From contig CATIYQ010000092.1 of the NCBI GenBank assembly GCA_949739465.1, positions 1-24,870 of the forward strand: DNA of 24,870 bases, in the 5' to 3' direction. Shown piece by piece: positions 7,315 through 15,049 of the stretch. Position 1 is the stretch's first letter. Each line of letters begins with the position of its first letter. Source of the DNA: an uncultured Peptococcaceae bacterium (GTDB lineage Bacteria; Bacillota; Dehalobacteriia; UBA4068; JAAVYR01). Position numbers and translations under genes: made by a program. Below the pieces are notes generated by a model, which saw only the letters and a list, made by a program, of their open reading frames with translations, was not told where the DNA came from and ran no database searches.

Positions 7315-8577
7315 ATGGATATCGTAAGACCGCGCGGCACCAATGATTTCTTGCCAAAGGATACTGCTAAATGGCATTATCTGGAAAGCGTTTTGCGGGA
7401 AATTTGCCAAGAATTTGGCTATGGAGAAATCAGAACGCCGCTGTTTGAAGATACCAATTTATTTCAGCGGGGTGTAGGGGATACCACGGATATCGTACAA
7501 AAGGAAATGTATACCTTTACCGATCAGGGTGACAGAAGTCTAACCTTGCGCCCGGAGGGGACTGCTTCGGTGGTGCGGGCTTATGTGGAAGATAAACTTT
7601 ATGGTGACGTCCAACCGGTGAAAGTCTATTATATGGGACCAATGTTCCGCTATGAACGACCTCAGGCAGGACGGTATCGTCAGTTTTATCAGTTTGGCAT
7701 AGAGTGTTTTGGCAGTAATCATCCTGCTGCTGACGGAGAGGTTATTGCCCTTGCTTGGGAATTCTATCGTCGTTTGGGATTAAAAGGTTTGTCAGTCAGT
7801 ATCAATAGCGTGGGCTGTCCCAACTGTCGTCCCAAATATCGGCAATTGCTCCAAGACTATTTCCGACCTCACCTGGATAATATGTGTAAAAGCTGTCAGG
7901 AGCGGTTTGAGAAAAATCCTTTGCGGATTCTGGACTGTAAGAACCCCGAATGTAAAAAATTAGCCAAGGATGCGCCTAATAGCATTGACTGTCTTTGCGA
8001 GGAATGTAAAGAGCATTTTCAGTCGGTATGCAGTTATCTTGCGGCGGCGGAGATTCCTTATACGGTAGATCATCGTTTAGTTCGTGGTTTGGACTATTAC
8101 ACCAAAACGGCGTTTGAGATTTTGGTGGATACCATCGGGGCGCAAAGCGCTATTTGCGGCGGTGGTCGCTATGATGGTTTGGTTTCCCAATTAGGCGGTC
8201 CGGAAACGCCAGGGGTGGGATTTGCTACAGGGTTGGAACGGGTGCTGGTAGCCCTGGACCAACAAGGCGTTGCCATTCCTGCTCAAAGCCATACGGAAGT
8301 TTATATTGCATCTCTTGGCAAAGAAGCTGATTTGAAAGCATTCCAAATCTTGCAGGAATTGCGGCAAGCAGGCGTGATAGCCGAAAAAGATTTGCTGGGC
8401 AGAAGCCTAAAAGCCCAAATGAAATATGCTGATAAATTACAGGCGGACTTTGTATTGCTCATAGGCGAAGAAGAGCTTGCCCAAAATATCTGCATGGTAC
8501 GGCAAATGGGCAAATCCGAGCAAGCGCCCATTGCGCTGAATAACATTGTTTCGTTCTTAACAGAACAATTGCGATAA
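7315..8577 (+). CDS. hisS: Histidyl-tRNA synthetase
   Basis: A class II synthetase that charges tRNA-His. Visible landmarks: N-terminal RPRGTNDFLP, motif 2 RYERPQAGRYRQFYQFGIECFG, the HisRS-specific GLDYYTKTAFEI and GGGRYDGL, motif 3 GVGFATGLERVLVAL, then a C-terminal anticodon-binding domain. At 420 residues it is the normal bacterial length. The insertion between the catalytic motifs holds nine cysteines between C168 and C231 (CPNC, CKSC, DCKNPEC, DCLCEEC), where E. coli HisRS has almost none; clostridial HisRSs have a similar pattern and metal binding is plausible. AAGGAGGG lies 5 bases before the ATG, directly after the T-box terminator. aspS follows after 29 bases, so both are under the T-box. 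Confidence 0.97.
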   Translation: MDIVRPRGTNDFLPKDTAKWHYLESVLREICQEFGYGEIRTPLFEDTNLFQRGVGDTTDIVQKEMYTFTDQGDRSLTLRPEGTASVVRAYVEDKLYGDVQPVKVYYMGPMFRYERPQAGRYRQFYQFGIECFGSNHPAADGEVIALAWEFYRRLGLKGLSVSINSVGCPNCRPKYRQLLQDYFRPHLDNMCKSCQERFEKNPLRILDCKNPECKKLAKDAPNSIDCLCEECKEHFQSVCSYLAAAEIPYTVDHRLVRGLDYYTKTAFEILVDTIGAQSAICGGGRYDGLVSQLGGPETPGVGFATGLERVLVALDQQGVAIPAQSHTEVYIASLGKEADLKAFQILQELRQAGVIAEKDLLGRSLKAQMKYADKLQADFVLLIGEEELAQNICMVRQMGKSEQAPIALNNIVSFLTEQLR

Positions 8578-8606
8578 AACAAAATAAAACAGAGGAGAGA
8601 GAAAAC

Positions 8607-10418
8607 ATGGATATGATGGAAAACACCAAAAGAACCCATAAATGCGGTGAACTTACCATGGCGGATTGTGGTAAGACCGTAACATTAATGGGTTGGGTAC
8701 AAAGAAGGAGAGACCATGGCGGTCTGATTTTCGTAGACTTACGGGACCGTTATGGTTTGGCGCAGGTGGTTTTTGACCCGGAAGTTGGAGAAGAGATTTT
8801 TACCAAAGCGGAATCTTTACGGAATGAATATGTCATTGCTGTAACGGGGCTGGTGCGGGAACGTCCTGAAGGCACTACTAATGAAAACTTAGCTACTGGG
8901 GAAGTAGAAGTAAAAGCTTCTGACTTGAAAATCCTCAATAAAGCGAAAACGCCGCCATTCTATATTGAAGACGGTGTAGATGTAGATGAAATGATTCGTC
9001 TCAAATACCGTTATCTGGACTTACGCCGTCCGGAAATGCAAAAGGCATTACTCATGCGGCATAAGGTAACTATGGCGGCAAGAGAATTCTTAAACACCAA
9101 AGACTTCATGGAAATCGAAACGCCAATGCTGACCAAAAGCACACCAGAAGGGGCTAGAGACTATCTGGTTCCCGCTCGTCTTCATCCCGGTGAATTTTAT
9201 GCATTGCCTCAATCTCCACAGCTCTTTAAGCAGCTCTTAATGGTATCCGGCATGGAACGGTATTTTCAGCTTGCCAGATGTTTCCGCGATGAAGACTTGC
9301 GGGCAGACCGTCAACCGGAATTTACCCAGCTGGATATGGAACTTTCCTTTGTAGAACAAGACGATATTCTGGACTTGACCGAAGAACTCATTTGCTATGT
9401 GTTTAAGAAAACTATGGACAGAGACATTCCTCGTCCTTTCCCCAGAATGACTTGGGCAGACGCTATGGATAAATACGGTTCCGATAAACCGGATTTGCGC
9501 TTTGGTATGCAGTTAATCAACGTAACGGATATTGTGAAAGACAGCGACTTCAAAGTATTCGCAAGCGTTGCTCAAAGCGGCGGAGAAGTAAAGGGGATTT
9601 GCGTCAAAGGCGGTAGCAACTTCTCCCGTCGGGAAATTGATAAATTAACCGAATTTGTTGGTATCTATGGAGCGAAAGGTTTGGCTTATATCTATGTAGA
9701 AGAAGACGGACTGAAATCTCCTGTGGCAAAATTCTTTAATGAAGAACAGCTTGCCGCGCTCCGGGAAAGAATGGGTGGTGAAACTGGTGACCTCTTGATG
9801 TTTGTTGCTTCCACACCGAATATTGTTGCGGACGCTTTGGGGCACTTGCGTATTGAAATCGCCAAACTTCAGGGATTAATCGACGAAAACGAACTGAACT
9901 TTAGCTGGGTTGTGGACTTCCCGCTCCTGGAATATGATGATGAGGAAAAACGCTGGGTAGCTATTCACCATCCATTTACCTCTCCAAAAGATGAAGATTT
10001 GGATATCTTGCTTACTGACCCGGGCAAAGTACGGGCAAAAGCCTATGATATGGTCTTAAACGGTGTAGAAATTGGCGGCGGCAGCATTCGTATTCATCGT
10101 CGGGACGTACAAAATAAAATCTTCCAATTATTGGGTTTTGACCAAGAGGAAGCCTATGCGAAGTTTGGTTTCTTGTTAGACGCCTTTGAATATGGCGCGC
10201 CACCCCATGGCGGTCTGGCCTTTGGTATTGACCGTGTGGTTATGCTCATGGCAGGCAGAGAAACCATCCGCGACGTTATCGCCTTCCCGAAGACCCAAAG
10301 CGCTGCTTGCGCTATGACCCAAGCGCCAAGCACCGTGGAAAACAAACAACTGAGAGAACTCTATATCAAAACGGACGTGCCGCCTAACAAGCAAAAAGGC
10401 GCAAAAGAACAGCAATAA
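8607..10418 (+). CDS. aspS: Aspartyl-tRNA synthetase, probably non-discriminating (Asp/Asn)
   Basis: A bacterial-type class II AspRS of 603 residues. Domain order: N-terminal OB-fold anticodon-binding domain, catalytic core with PQSPQLFKQLLMVSGMERYFQ and motif 2 CFRDEDLRADRQPEFTQLD, a GAD insertion in the middle, then motif 3 GLAFGIDRVVML. In the anticodon domain, residues 37 (His, in RRRDHGG) and 89 (Gly, in RPEGTTN) align with the positions that in E. coli's discriminating enzyme are Leu and Lys. His and Gly at these places are the pair linked to relaxed tRNA recognition in Pseudomonas aeruginosa AspRS. This suggests charging of both tRNA-Asp and tRNA-Asn, which would need GatCAB elsewhere in the genome. 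The start has AGGAGAG about 8 bases upstream. 6S RNA follows. Confidence 0.96.
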   Translation: MDMMENTKRTHKCGELTMADCGKTVTLMGWVQRRRDHGGLIFVDLRDRYGLAQVVFDPEVGEEIFTKAESLRNEYVIAVTGLVRERPEGTTNENLATGEVEVKASDLKILNKAKTPPFYIEDGVDVDEMIRLKYRYLDLRRPEMQKALLMRHKVTMAAREFLNTKDFMEIETPMLTKSTPEGARDYLVPARLHPGEFYALPQSPQLFKQLLMVSGMERYFQLARCFRDEDLRADRQPEFTQLDMELSFVEQDDILDLTEELICYVFKKTMDRDIPRPFPRMTWADAMDKYGSDKPDLRFGMQLINVTDIVKDSDFKVFASVAQSGGEVKGICVKGGSNFSRREIDKLTEFVGIYGAKGLAYIYVEEDGLKSPVAKFFNEEQLAALRERMGGETGDLLMFVASTPNIVADALGHLRIEIAKLQGLIDENELNFSWVVDFPLLEYDDEEKRWVAIHHPFTSPKDEDLDILLTDPGKVRAKAYDMVLNGVEIGGGSIRIHRRDVQNKIFQLLGFDQEEAYAKFGFLLDAFEYGAPPHGGLAFGIDRVVMLMAGRETIRDVIAFPKTQSAACAMTQAPSTVENKQLRELYIKTDVPPNKQKGAKEQQ

Positions 10419-10482
10419 GGCGTAACAAAAAGCTATGCGCGCTTCTCGGTGAAATTTTCTGAAAAAATGCTGAAAGAAGTAT

Positions 10483-10512
10483 TTGCAGTCGGTTTGTCCC
10501 TTGTGATATGAT
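10483..10512 (+). promoter_or_regulatory. Promoter of the 6S RNA gene
   Basis: TTGCAG (10483-10488), an 18-base spacer and TATGAT (10507-10512). The predicted start, about 10519-10521, falls at the base of the 6S closing stem, which supports both calls. Confidence 0.7.
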
Positions 10513-10519
10513 AAAAGTA

Positions 10520-10708
10520 CAGAAAAGCTCTGCGATGTGCGTGAGAAAAATCGGATAGTTTTGTTCCAACACACTTACAAAGGGAATCTTACTCGCGGCG
10601 TGGCCTATATGCCTCCTTTTTGCGTGGACATAGAAAGCGTGGCGGAGGATACCCACCTGTCTTAGACAGGTTCAAAACACCGATACACGGCATAGGCGGA
10701 GCTTTTTT
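10520..10708 (+). ncRNA. ssrS: 6S RNA (RNA polymerase regulator)
   Basis: 6S RNA mimics an open promoter and sequesters the sigma-A RNA polymerase holoenzyme, mainly in stationary phase. The two ends pair: AAAAGCTCTGC (10523-10533) with the segment ending GGAGCTTTT (about 10696-10706). An internal loop and a CGTG/CACG helix follow, leaving a long central part that can form the large bubble. A perfect 7-bp hairpin, ACCTGTC TTA GACAGGT, sits in the 3' half. The closing stem runs straight into TTTTTT (10703-10708) and so doubles as terminator. The length of about 189 nt fits Firmicutes 6S RNA. It lies just downstream of aspS, as 6S-1 (bsrA) does in Bacillus subtilis. No covariance-model score could be computed. 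Confidence 0.82.
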
Positions 10709-10756
10709 GATATGTTGCAATTGATATGAAATCATAGATAAAATAGGAGAAATAAC

Positions 10757-11479
10757 ATGAAAGAGAAACTAATCGTAGCGTTGGATGTGCCTAATCGAGA
10801 CCAGGCGCTGAAGTTGGTGGATATGTTGAGAGACGAAGTAGGCGCTTTCAAAATCGGGATGCAGCTCTATAACAGCGAAGGTCCTGATATTGTGAAAGAT
10901 ATTCAGACGTTAGGCGGGAAAGTTTTCGTAGACTTGAAATTTCACGATATTCCCAATACGGTAGCTCAAACTTCTAAAATCATCACCCAGCGGGGCGCTT
11001 TTATGTTCACTGTTCATGCTGGCGGCGGCTTTAAGATGATGCAGACTTCGGCAGAGGCGGCAAGAGAACGAGCGGCGGAATTTGGTATTACCAAGCCTAT
11101 GGTCATTGCCGTAACAGTTTTGACCAGCATTAGTCAACAAGTTTTTGAAGAGGAAATGGGTATTAAGAAAAAAATTGTTGACCAGGTGGTAGAGTGGAGT
11201 AAGCTGGCGCAAAAAGCGGGCTTAGACGGCGTTGTCGCCTCTCCTCAGGAGCTGCCTTACATTCGGGAAGCTTGCGGCAAAGATTTTGCTATTGTAACTC
11301 CTGGGGTTCGTCCCGTATGGGCGGCTGTCAACGACCAGGAACGTATCATGACGCCGAAACAAGCGGTAGAAAACGGCGCGTCTTATTTGGTGGTAGGCAG
11401 ACCGATTACCACTCATGCAAAGCCTGCGGAAGCCGCCAGAATGATTGTAGAAGAAATTGCCCAAGCGGAATGCAAATAG
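10757..11479 (+). CDS. pyrF: Orotidine 5'-phosphate decarboxylase
   Basis: Catalyses OMP to UMP, the last step of de novo UMP synthesis. It is 240 residues, the length of the group I bacterial enzyme. The catalytic DLKFHDIPNT motif gives D59, K61 and D64. The phosphate-binding C-terminal part has VTPGVRP and LVVGRPIT. AGGAG lies 6 bases before the ATG. It stands alone, not in a pyr cluster: 6S RNA is upstream and the convergent rqcH is downstream. No clear separate promoter is visible in the 48 bases after 6S, so read-through of the 6S end or a weak promoter may supply transcription. Confidence 0.96.
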   Translation: MKEKLIVALDVPNRDQALKLVDMLRDEVGAFKIGMQLYNSEGPDIVKDIQTLGGKVFVDLKFHDIPNTVAQTSKIITQRGAFMFTVHAGGGFKMMQTSAEAARERAAEFGITKPMVIAVTVLTSISQQVFEEEMGIKKKIVDQVVEWSKLAQKAGLDGVVASPQELPYIREACGKDFAIVTPGVRPVWAAVNDQERIMTPKQAVENGASYLVVGRPITTHAKPAEAARMIVEEIAQAECK

Positions 11480-11500
11480 GATAAGTTATTTTCCAAAAGA

Positions 11501-11535
11501 AAAAGCTGACCAAGAATTATTCCTGGTCAGCTTTT
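11501..11535. terminator. Shared bidirectional terminator between pyrF and rqcH
   Basis: AAAAGCTGACCA (11501-11512) pairs perfectly with TGGTCAGCTTTT (11524-11535). On the minus strand the hairpin is followed by TTTTTCTTTT, a good U-tract for rqcH; on the plus strand only four T follow. The rqcH stop codon (11517-11519) lies in the loop, so one arm is coding. Confidence 0.85.
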
Positions 11536-13298
11536 GGCGTTTCCGGGGTGATGTAGATGGTTTTCTGATTGGTGAAGATGACTTTGCCGGGTTTTGCGCC
11601 GCTAGGTTTCTTTACATATTGGACGGGCGTATAATCTACTGGTACCTGGCTGGAGCTGCGTGCTTTGCTGTAAAAGCCTGCAAGATTGGCGGCAAAATAC
11701 AGCGTGCTTTCGGGCGTTTCCGCAACGTGTTCGGGGTTTCTGATAATCACATGGCTGCCGGGAATGTCTTTGGTATGAAGCCAAATATCGTCTTTCCGCG
11801 CGATTTTTAAGGTTAGTTGGTCGTTTTGCTTGTTGTTTCGTCCTACCAGCACTTCGTAGCCGTCGGGAGAGGTGAAAGCCCGCGGCGGCAGAATATCTGT
11901 CTGCTTCTTGTTTTGGGGTTTGCCTTTGATGAATTTTGCTTTCAGATAGCCTTCCTGCTGTAATTCTTCTTTGACAGCGGCGATTTCCGCTAGTGTTTCG
12001 CATTGTTCCAGTAACGTATAGACGCTGGTTAAATAGTCCAGCTCGCTTTGATTTTGCGTTACCTGTTGCGCTAATTGCTGTTGAGAAATTTTCGCTTTAT
12101 TGTACTTTTTGAAATAATAGCGGCTGTTTTCTGCCGGGGAGAGGTCGGGTTGGAGGGCGATAATCACTTCTTCATTTTCCCGATAAAAGCTGGGGAGGGT
12201 GATTTCCGTCATGCCTTTTTCAATTCGGTAGATGTAGGCGGTGATGAGTTCGCCTTTTTCTTTATATAATTCTCCTGCATAAGCGTTGGTTAAATCCGCT
12301 TTTTGAATTTGCAGCTTTTTTTCTACCCGTGCTATATGAGTGGCGATGATTTTCAATAATTCCCGTTTTCGTCCCTCAAGAAGATTCCCTTGCTCTTTTT
12401 GGGCGAAGAAGCGGTCCAGCAGCTGATTTGTGTCGTCGGCTTTCTCCAGAGTATAGTTTGCTCCGTCTGTAAAAACTTCCGGGTGAAAGACCGTATAGTC
12501 TTGGTTTCCCGTTGCTTTCTCCATCGTTAGAATAGGGATTAAGGTATTCTGATTTTTTGCGGTTTCGAGGCTGGTAAGGCATTGCCAGATTTTGCCGTAT
12601 TCATAAGCGCCCATTTCGTCAACGGAAATGTTTGCCTCCAGATTACATTGGTCTAAGATGACCTTGGCGGTAAGAGGGGATATGCCGGCAATGGTCTGAT
12701 AAAGAATTTTTGCCAGAGGCATATCCGTTTCTTGTTCCAGAAAAAGCCGTTGGAAGGCTTCCTCGGTGAGAGCCGATATCCGGGCTTTGTTTTGCTGTGG
12801 GGGCAATTGGTAGACCAGACCCGGTAATACTTCTCGGAGACGTGAGGTCTGGTGGGACACCCGTTTGAGGCTGTCGATAATCAGATTGGCGGCAAGATTT
12901 ACCAGGATAAGATTGCTGTGTTTGCCCATGATTTCCAGGTAGAGGGCTAATTGCAGCGGGTCGCCGATTTCACTGGTGGCGGCAAAAGAGATTTCGATTA
13001 GGCGGTCTGTTCCCATTTGCCGGAAACTTTTCAGACGGCTGCCCTCCAGATATTTACGGAGCAGCATACAAAACATTGCCGGATGAGGGGGATTTTCATA
13101 AGTTTCTGTGGTCAGGTGAATACGACAGTTTTGGGGATGGACGGAAAGTAAAAGTTGCTCTTTGCCATTTGCCTGATGATGGAGTTTTAAGAGAACAGTG
13201 TTTTTGTCGGGTTGACAGACCTTCATCACTCTTGCTCCCGCTGAAGTTTGATTTAATATTGCCGCAATGTTACCGGTTACCAGACTGTCAAAAGCCAT
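11517..13298 (-). CDS. rqcH: Rqc2/NEMF-family ribosome quality control protein RqcH (NFACT protein)
   Basis: Bacterial Rqc2 homologue, formerly annotated as a fibronectin-binding protein (FbpA). In B. subtilis RqcH binds 50S subunits obstructed by peptidyl-tRNA and recruits tRNA-Ala to add C-terminal alanine tails for degradation. The N-terminus MAFDSLVTGNIAAIL opens the NFACT-N domain. A helical hairpin/coiled-coil middle (about residues 300-450) follows, then the NFACT-R domain with YEVLVGRNNKQNDQLT and DDIWLHTKDIPGSHVIIRN. It is 593 residues, the usual length. On the minus strand GAGGTGAG lies 6 bases before the ATG. It is divergent from yicC and convergent with pyrF, so it is a one-gene transcription unit. 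Confidence 0.92.
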   Translation of the reverse strand: MAFDSLVTGNIAAILNQTSAGARVMKVCQPDKNTVLLKLHHQANGKEQLLLSVHPQNCRIHLTTETYENPPHPAMFCMLLRKYLEGSRLKSFRQMGTDRLIEISFAATSEIGDPLQLALYLEIMGKHSNLILVNLAANLIIDSLKRVSHQTSRLREVLPGLVYQLPPQQNKARISALTEEAFQRLFLEQETDMPLAKILYQTIAGISPLTAKVILDQCNLEANISVDEMGAYEYGKIWQCLTSLETAKNQNTLIPILTMEKATGNQDYTVFHPEVFTDGANYTLEKADDTNQLLDRFFAQKEQGNLLEGRKRELLKIIATHIARVEKKLQIQKADLTNAYAGELYKEKGELITAYIYRIEKGMTEITLPSFYRENEEVIIALQPDLSPAENSRYYFKKYNKAKISQQQLAQQVTQNQSELDYLTSVYTLLEQCETLAEIAAVKEELQQEGYLKAKFIKGKPQNKKQTDILPPRAFTSPDGYEVLVGRNNKQNDQLTLKIARKDDIWLHTKDIPGSHVIIRNPEHVAETPESTLYFAANLAGFYSKARSSSQVPVDYTPVQYVKKPSGAKPGKVIFTNQKTIYITPETPKADQE

Positions 13299-13329
13299 GT
13301 GCGCTCACCTCGAAAAATCATTTATGCTC

Positions 13330-13335
13330 AGTATA
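13330..13335 (-). promoter_or_regulatory. Extended -10 promoter of rqcH in the divergent rqcH-yicC gap
   Basis: Read on the minus strand, TATACT (13335 down to 13330) is preceded by TGC, forming an extended -10. No good -35 is seen. The 172-base gap (13299-13470) must also hold a yicC promoter: TTGTCA near 13417 followed by TAAAAA about 16 bases later is the only weak candidate I can offer. Confidence 0.5.
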
Positions 13336-13470
13336 GCATATTTTTTACAGAAAGAGAAATTTTATCACGATGCATAGAGAGAAAAATGATTATTTCTCTG
13401 TCGTAAGCAGGAATTTTGTCACGGCAGCAGAATTTTATAAAAATAAATATCCTTTGCAGAGGGGAGCGGT

Positions 13471-14379
13471 TTGGTTTTGGTTTCCAGTATGACAGGCTTT
13501 GGCAGCAGTGATGCGAGCTTTGATTTAGGAAAAATCACCGTAGAAATGAAAGGCGTCAATCATCGCTTTTTGGAAGTATCGTCTCATATGCCCAGAGCTT
13601 TGCAGCCTTTAGAGGAATTGTTAAAAAAGACCGTTCAGCAAAAAATCAAACGGGGGAAAATCGATATTTTCATCACTTTTGAGGAAAAATGTGCTGGTAA
13701 CCCCATAATTAAGGTTGACAAAGACCTTGGTTTGTCGTATTATAATTCACTGGTAGCACTTGCTGACGCTTGCGGTTTAACACCGCCAGAGGATATTCGG
13801 CAGGTGGCTTCTTTTCCCGGTGTGATTATCCAGGAAAAGTCTGATTTAGATTTGGAAAATCTTTGGCAGAACGGACTGCTGCCTGCTGCTGGTGAAGCTT
13901 TAACTGCTATGGTGGCTATGCGCAGGGCGGAAGGAGCACATTTAGCGGATAATATCCGTCAAAAGCTGGCAGGGATTCTTGACGCGGTGCAGAAAATTGA
14001 GTTAATCGTGCCGGAAGTGGTCAAAGATTATCAGGCGCGTCTCAAAGAACGAGTATCCGCCTTGGTTTGCCAAGAGAACAGGGAGCAATTTGTTTTAGAT
14101 GAAGGACGGCTGGCAACAGAGGTGGCGATTTTTGCTGATAAATGCGCCATTGACGAAGAGATTACCAGGCTTTACAGTCATTTGGGGCAATTTGATAAGG
14201 CGCTTGTTTCAGAGGGACAAGAGCCTATCGGACGTAAATTAGACTTTATTTTGCAGGAAATGAATCGGGAAACCAATACGATTGGTTCCAAAGCCAATTC
14301 TCTTATGATAAGTGAATTGGTTATTGAAATAAAAAGTGAATTAGAAAAAGTAAGGGAACAAATACAAAATATTGAATAA
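13471..14379 (+). CDS. yicC: YicC-family endoribonuclease
   Basis: About 300 residues. The family signature SSMTGFGSS is at the N-terminus, with MKGVNHRFLEVSSHMPR just after. The C-terminal DUF1732 part carries GRKLDFILQEMNRETNTIGSKAN, the most conserved stretch of the family. E. coli YicC is an endoribonuclease implicated in small-RNA turnover, so a role in RNA decay is likely. The start is uncertain: TTG 13471 lies 4 bases after AGGGGAG and TTG 13477 would be 10 bases after it. Both give the usual short leader before SMTGFG, and ATG 13489 is too far downstream. It opens the run mIHF-remA-gmk-rpoZ-coaBC; yicC-remA-gmk-rpoZ is a conserved Firmicutes order. Confidence 0.93.
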   Translation: MVLVSSMTGFGSSDASFDLGKITVEMKGVNHRFLEVSSHMPRALQPLEELLKKTVQQKIKRGKIDIFITFEEKCAGNPIIKVDKDLGLSYYNSLVALADACGLTPPEDIRQVASFPGVIIQEKSDLDLENLWQNGLLPAAGEALTAMVAMRRAEGAHLADNIRQKLAGILDAVQKIELIVPEVVKDYQARLKERVSALVCQENREQFVLDEGRLATEVAIFADKCAIDEEITRLYSHLGQFDKALVSEGQEPIGRKLDFILQEMNRETNTIGSKANSLMISELVIEIKSELEKVREQIQNIE

Positions 14380-14399
14380 TTGATTAGGGGGACTAAGAA

Positions 14400-14708
14400 A
14401 TGACAATTCCAAAATTAACAGCAGAAGAAAGAGCAAAAGCACTACAAAAAGCGCAACAAATCCGCAGCCAGAGAATGGAAGCAAGAAAAGCGCTGAAGGC
14501 GGGGAAATTAACCTTAAAAGAAGTGCTGGATAGCACCGATAATGAAGTATATGCAAAAATGAGAGTAAAATATTTGTTGGAATCCTTACCCCAAGTAGGG
14601 AAAATTACTACCCAAAAAATCATGGAAGAAATCGGCATTGATGAAGCCCGTCGCGTACAAGGCTTGGGTAAACGTCAAGTTGCGCAATTATTAGAAAAAT
14701 TATCTTAA
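14400..14708 (+). CDS. Integration host factor, actinobacterial type (mIHF-like) DNA-binding protein
   Basis: 102 residues, rich in Lys/Arg/Ala in the N-terminal helix (about residues 8-40, EERAKALQKAQQIRSQRMEA), followed by VLDSTDNEVYAKMRVKYLLESLPQVGKITTQKIMEEIGI and RRVQGLGKRQVAQLL. That second part matches the helix-two-turn-helix core of mycobacterial mIHF and Streptomyces sIHF, small nucleoid-associated proteins that bend and compact DNA and are unrelated to HU/IHF-alpha/beta. In actinobacteria the gene sits next to gmk and rpoZ; here it sits between yicC and remA-gmk-rpoZ, so the neighbourhood agrees. AGGGGGA lies 7 bases before the ATG. Family assignment is confident; its targets in this organism are unknown. 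Confidence 0.85.
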   Translation: MTIPKLTAEERAKALQKAQQIRSQRMEARKALKAGKLTLKEVLDSTDNEVYAKMRVKYLLESLPQVGKITTQKIMEEIGIDEARRVQGLGKRQVAQLLEKLS

Positions 14709-14740
14709 TTCAGAAGAAGGCATAGGAGTGTATCGTTCTT

Positions 14741-15049
14741 ATGATGAATAAATTGATAAATATTGGGTTTGGGAATATTGTTTCTGCCAACAGAGTGATT
14801 GCCATCATAAGTCCGGAATCCTCTCCGATTAAAAGAATGATTCAGGAAGCCCGGGAGAAGGGCGTTCTTATCGACGCTACTTACGGTAGAAGAACTCGTG
14901 CGGTTCTTGTGACGGACAGCGGTCATGTGGTACTTTCTCCTGTGCAGCCTGAAACCATTGCCCATCGATTTATTGATGTGAACAAATCTGACTCTTGCGT
15001 ATGTGAGGAAAACCGCCTTGGCTGTGATGCGGGGGAAACCCATGAATAA
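14741..15049 (+). CDS. remA: RemA-family (DUF370) regulatory protein
   Basis: 102 residues beginning MMNKLINIGFGNIVSANRVIAI. It continues with the conserved PIKRMIQEAREKGVLIDATYGRRTRAVLVTDSGHVVLSPVQPETI, which is RemA in nearly every position. In B. subtilis RemA is a DNA-binding activator of matrix and osmoprotection genes and forms oligomeric rings. The C-terminal tail after about residue 85 is longer than usual and Cys-containing (SDSCVCEENRLGCDAGETHE). This tail is the part that overlaps gmk: the remA stop is reached 8 bases after the gmk ATG begins. Two adjacent ATGs at 14741 and 14744 are equivalent. Function in a possibly non-Bacillus host is inferred. Confidence 0.92.
   Translation: MMNKLINIGFGNIVSANRVIAIISPESSPIKRMIQEAREKGVLIDATYGRRTRAVLVTDSGHVVLSPVQPETIAHRFIDVNKSDSCVCEENRLGCDAGETHE

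Noticed and set aside
10176..10656. Minus-strand frames over the aspS end and the 6S region (to 10656)
   Set aside because: They lie antisense to aspS and to a paired RNA; they show no motif and no SD.
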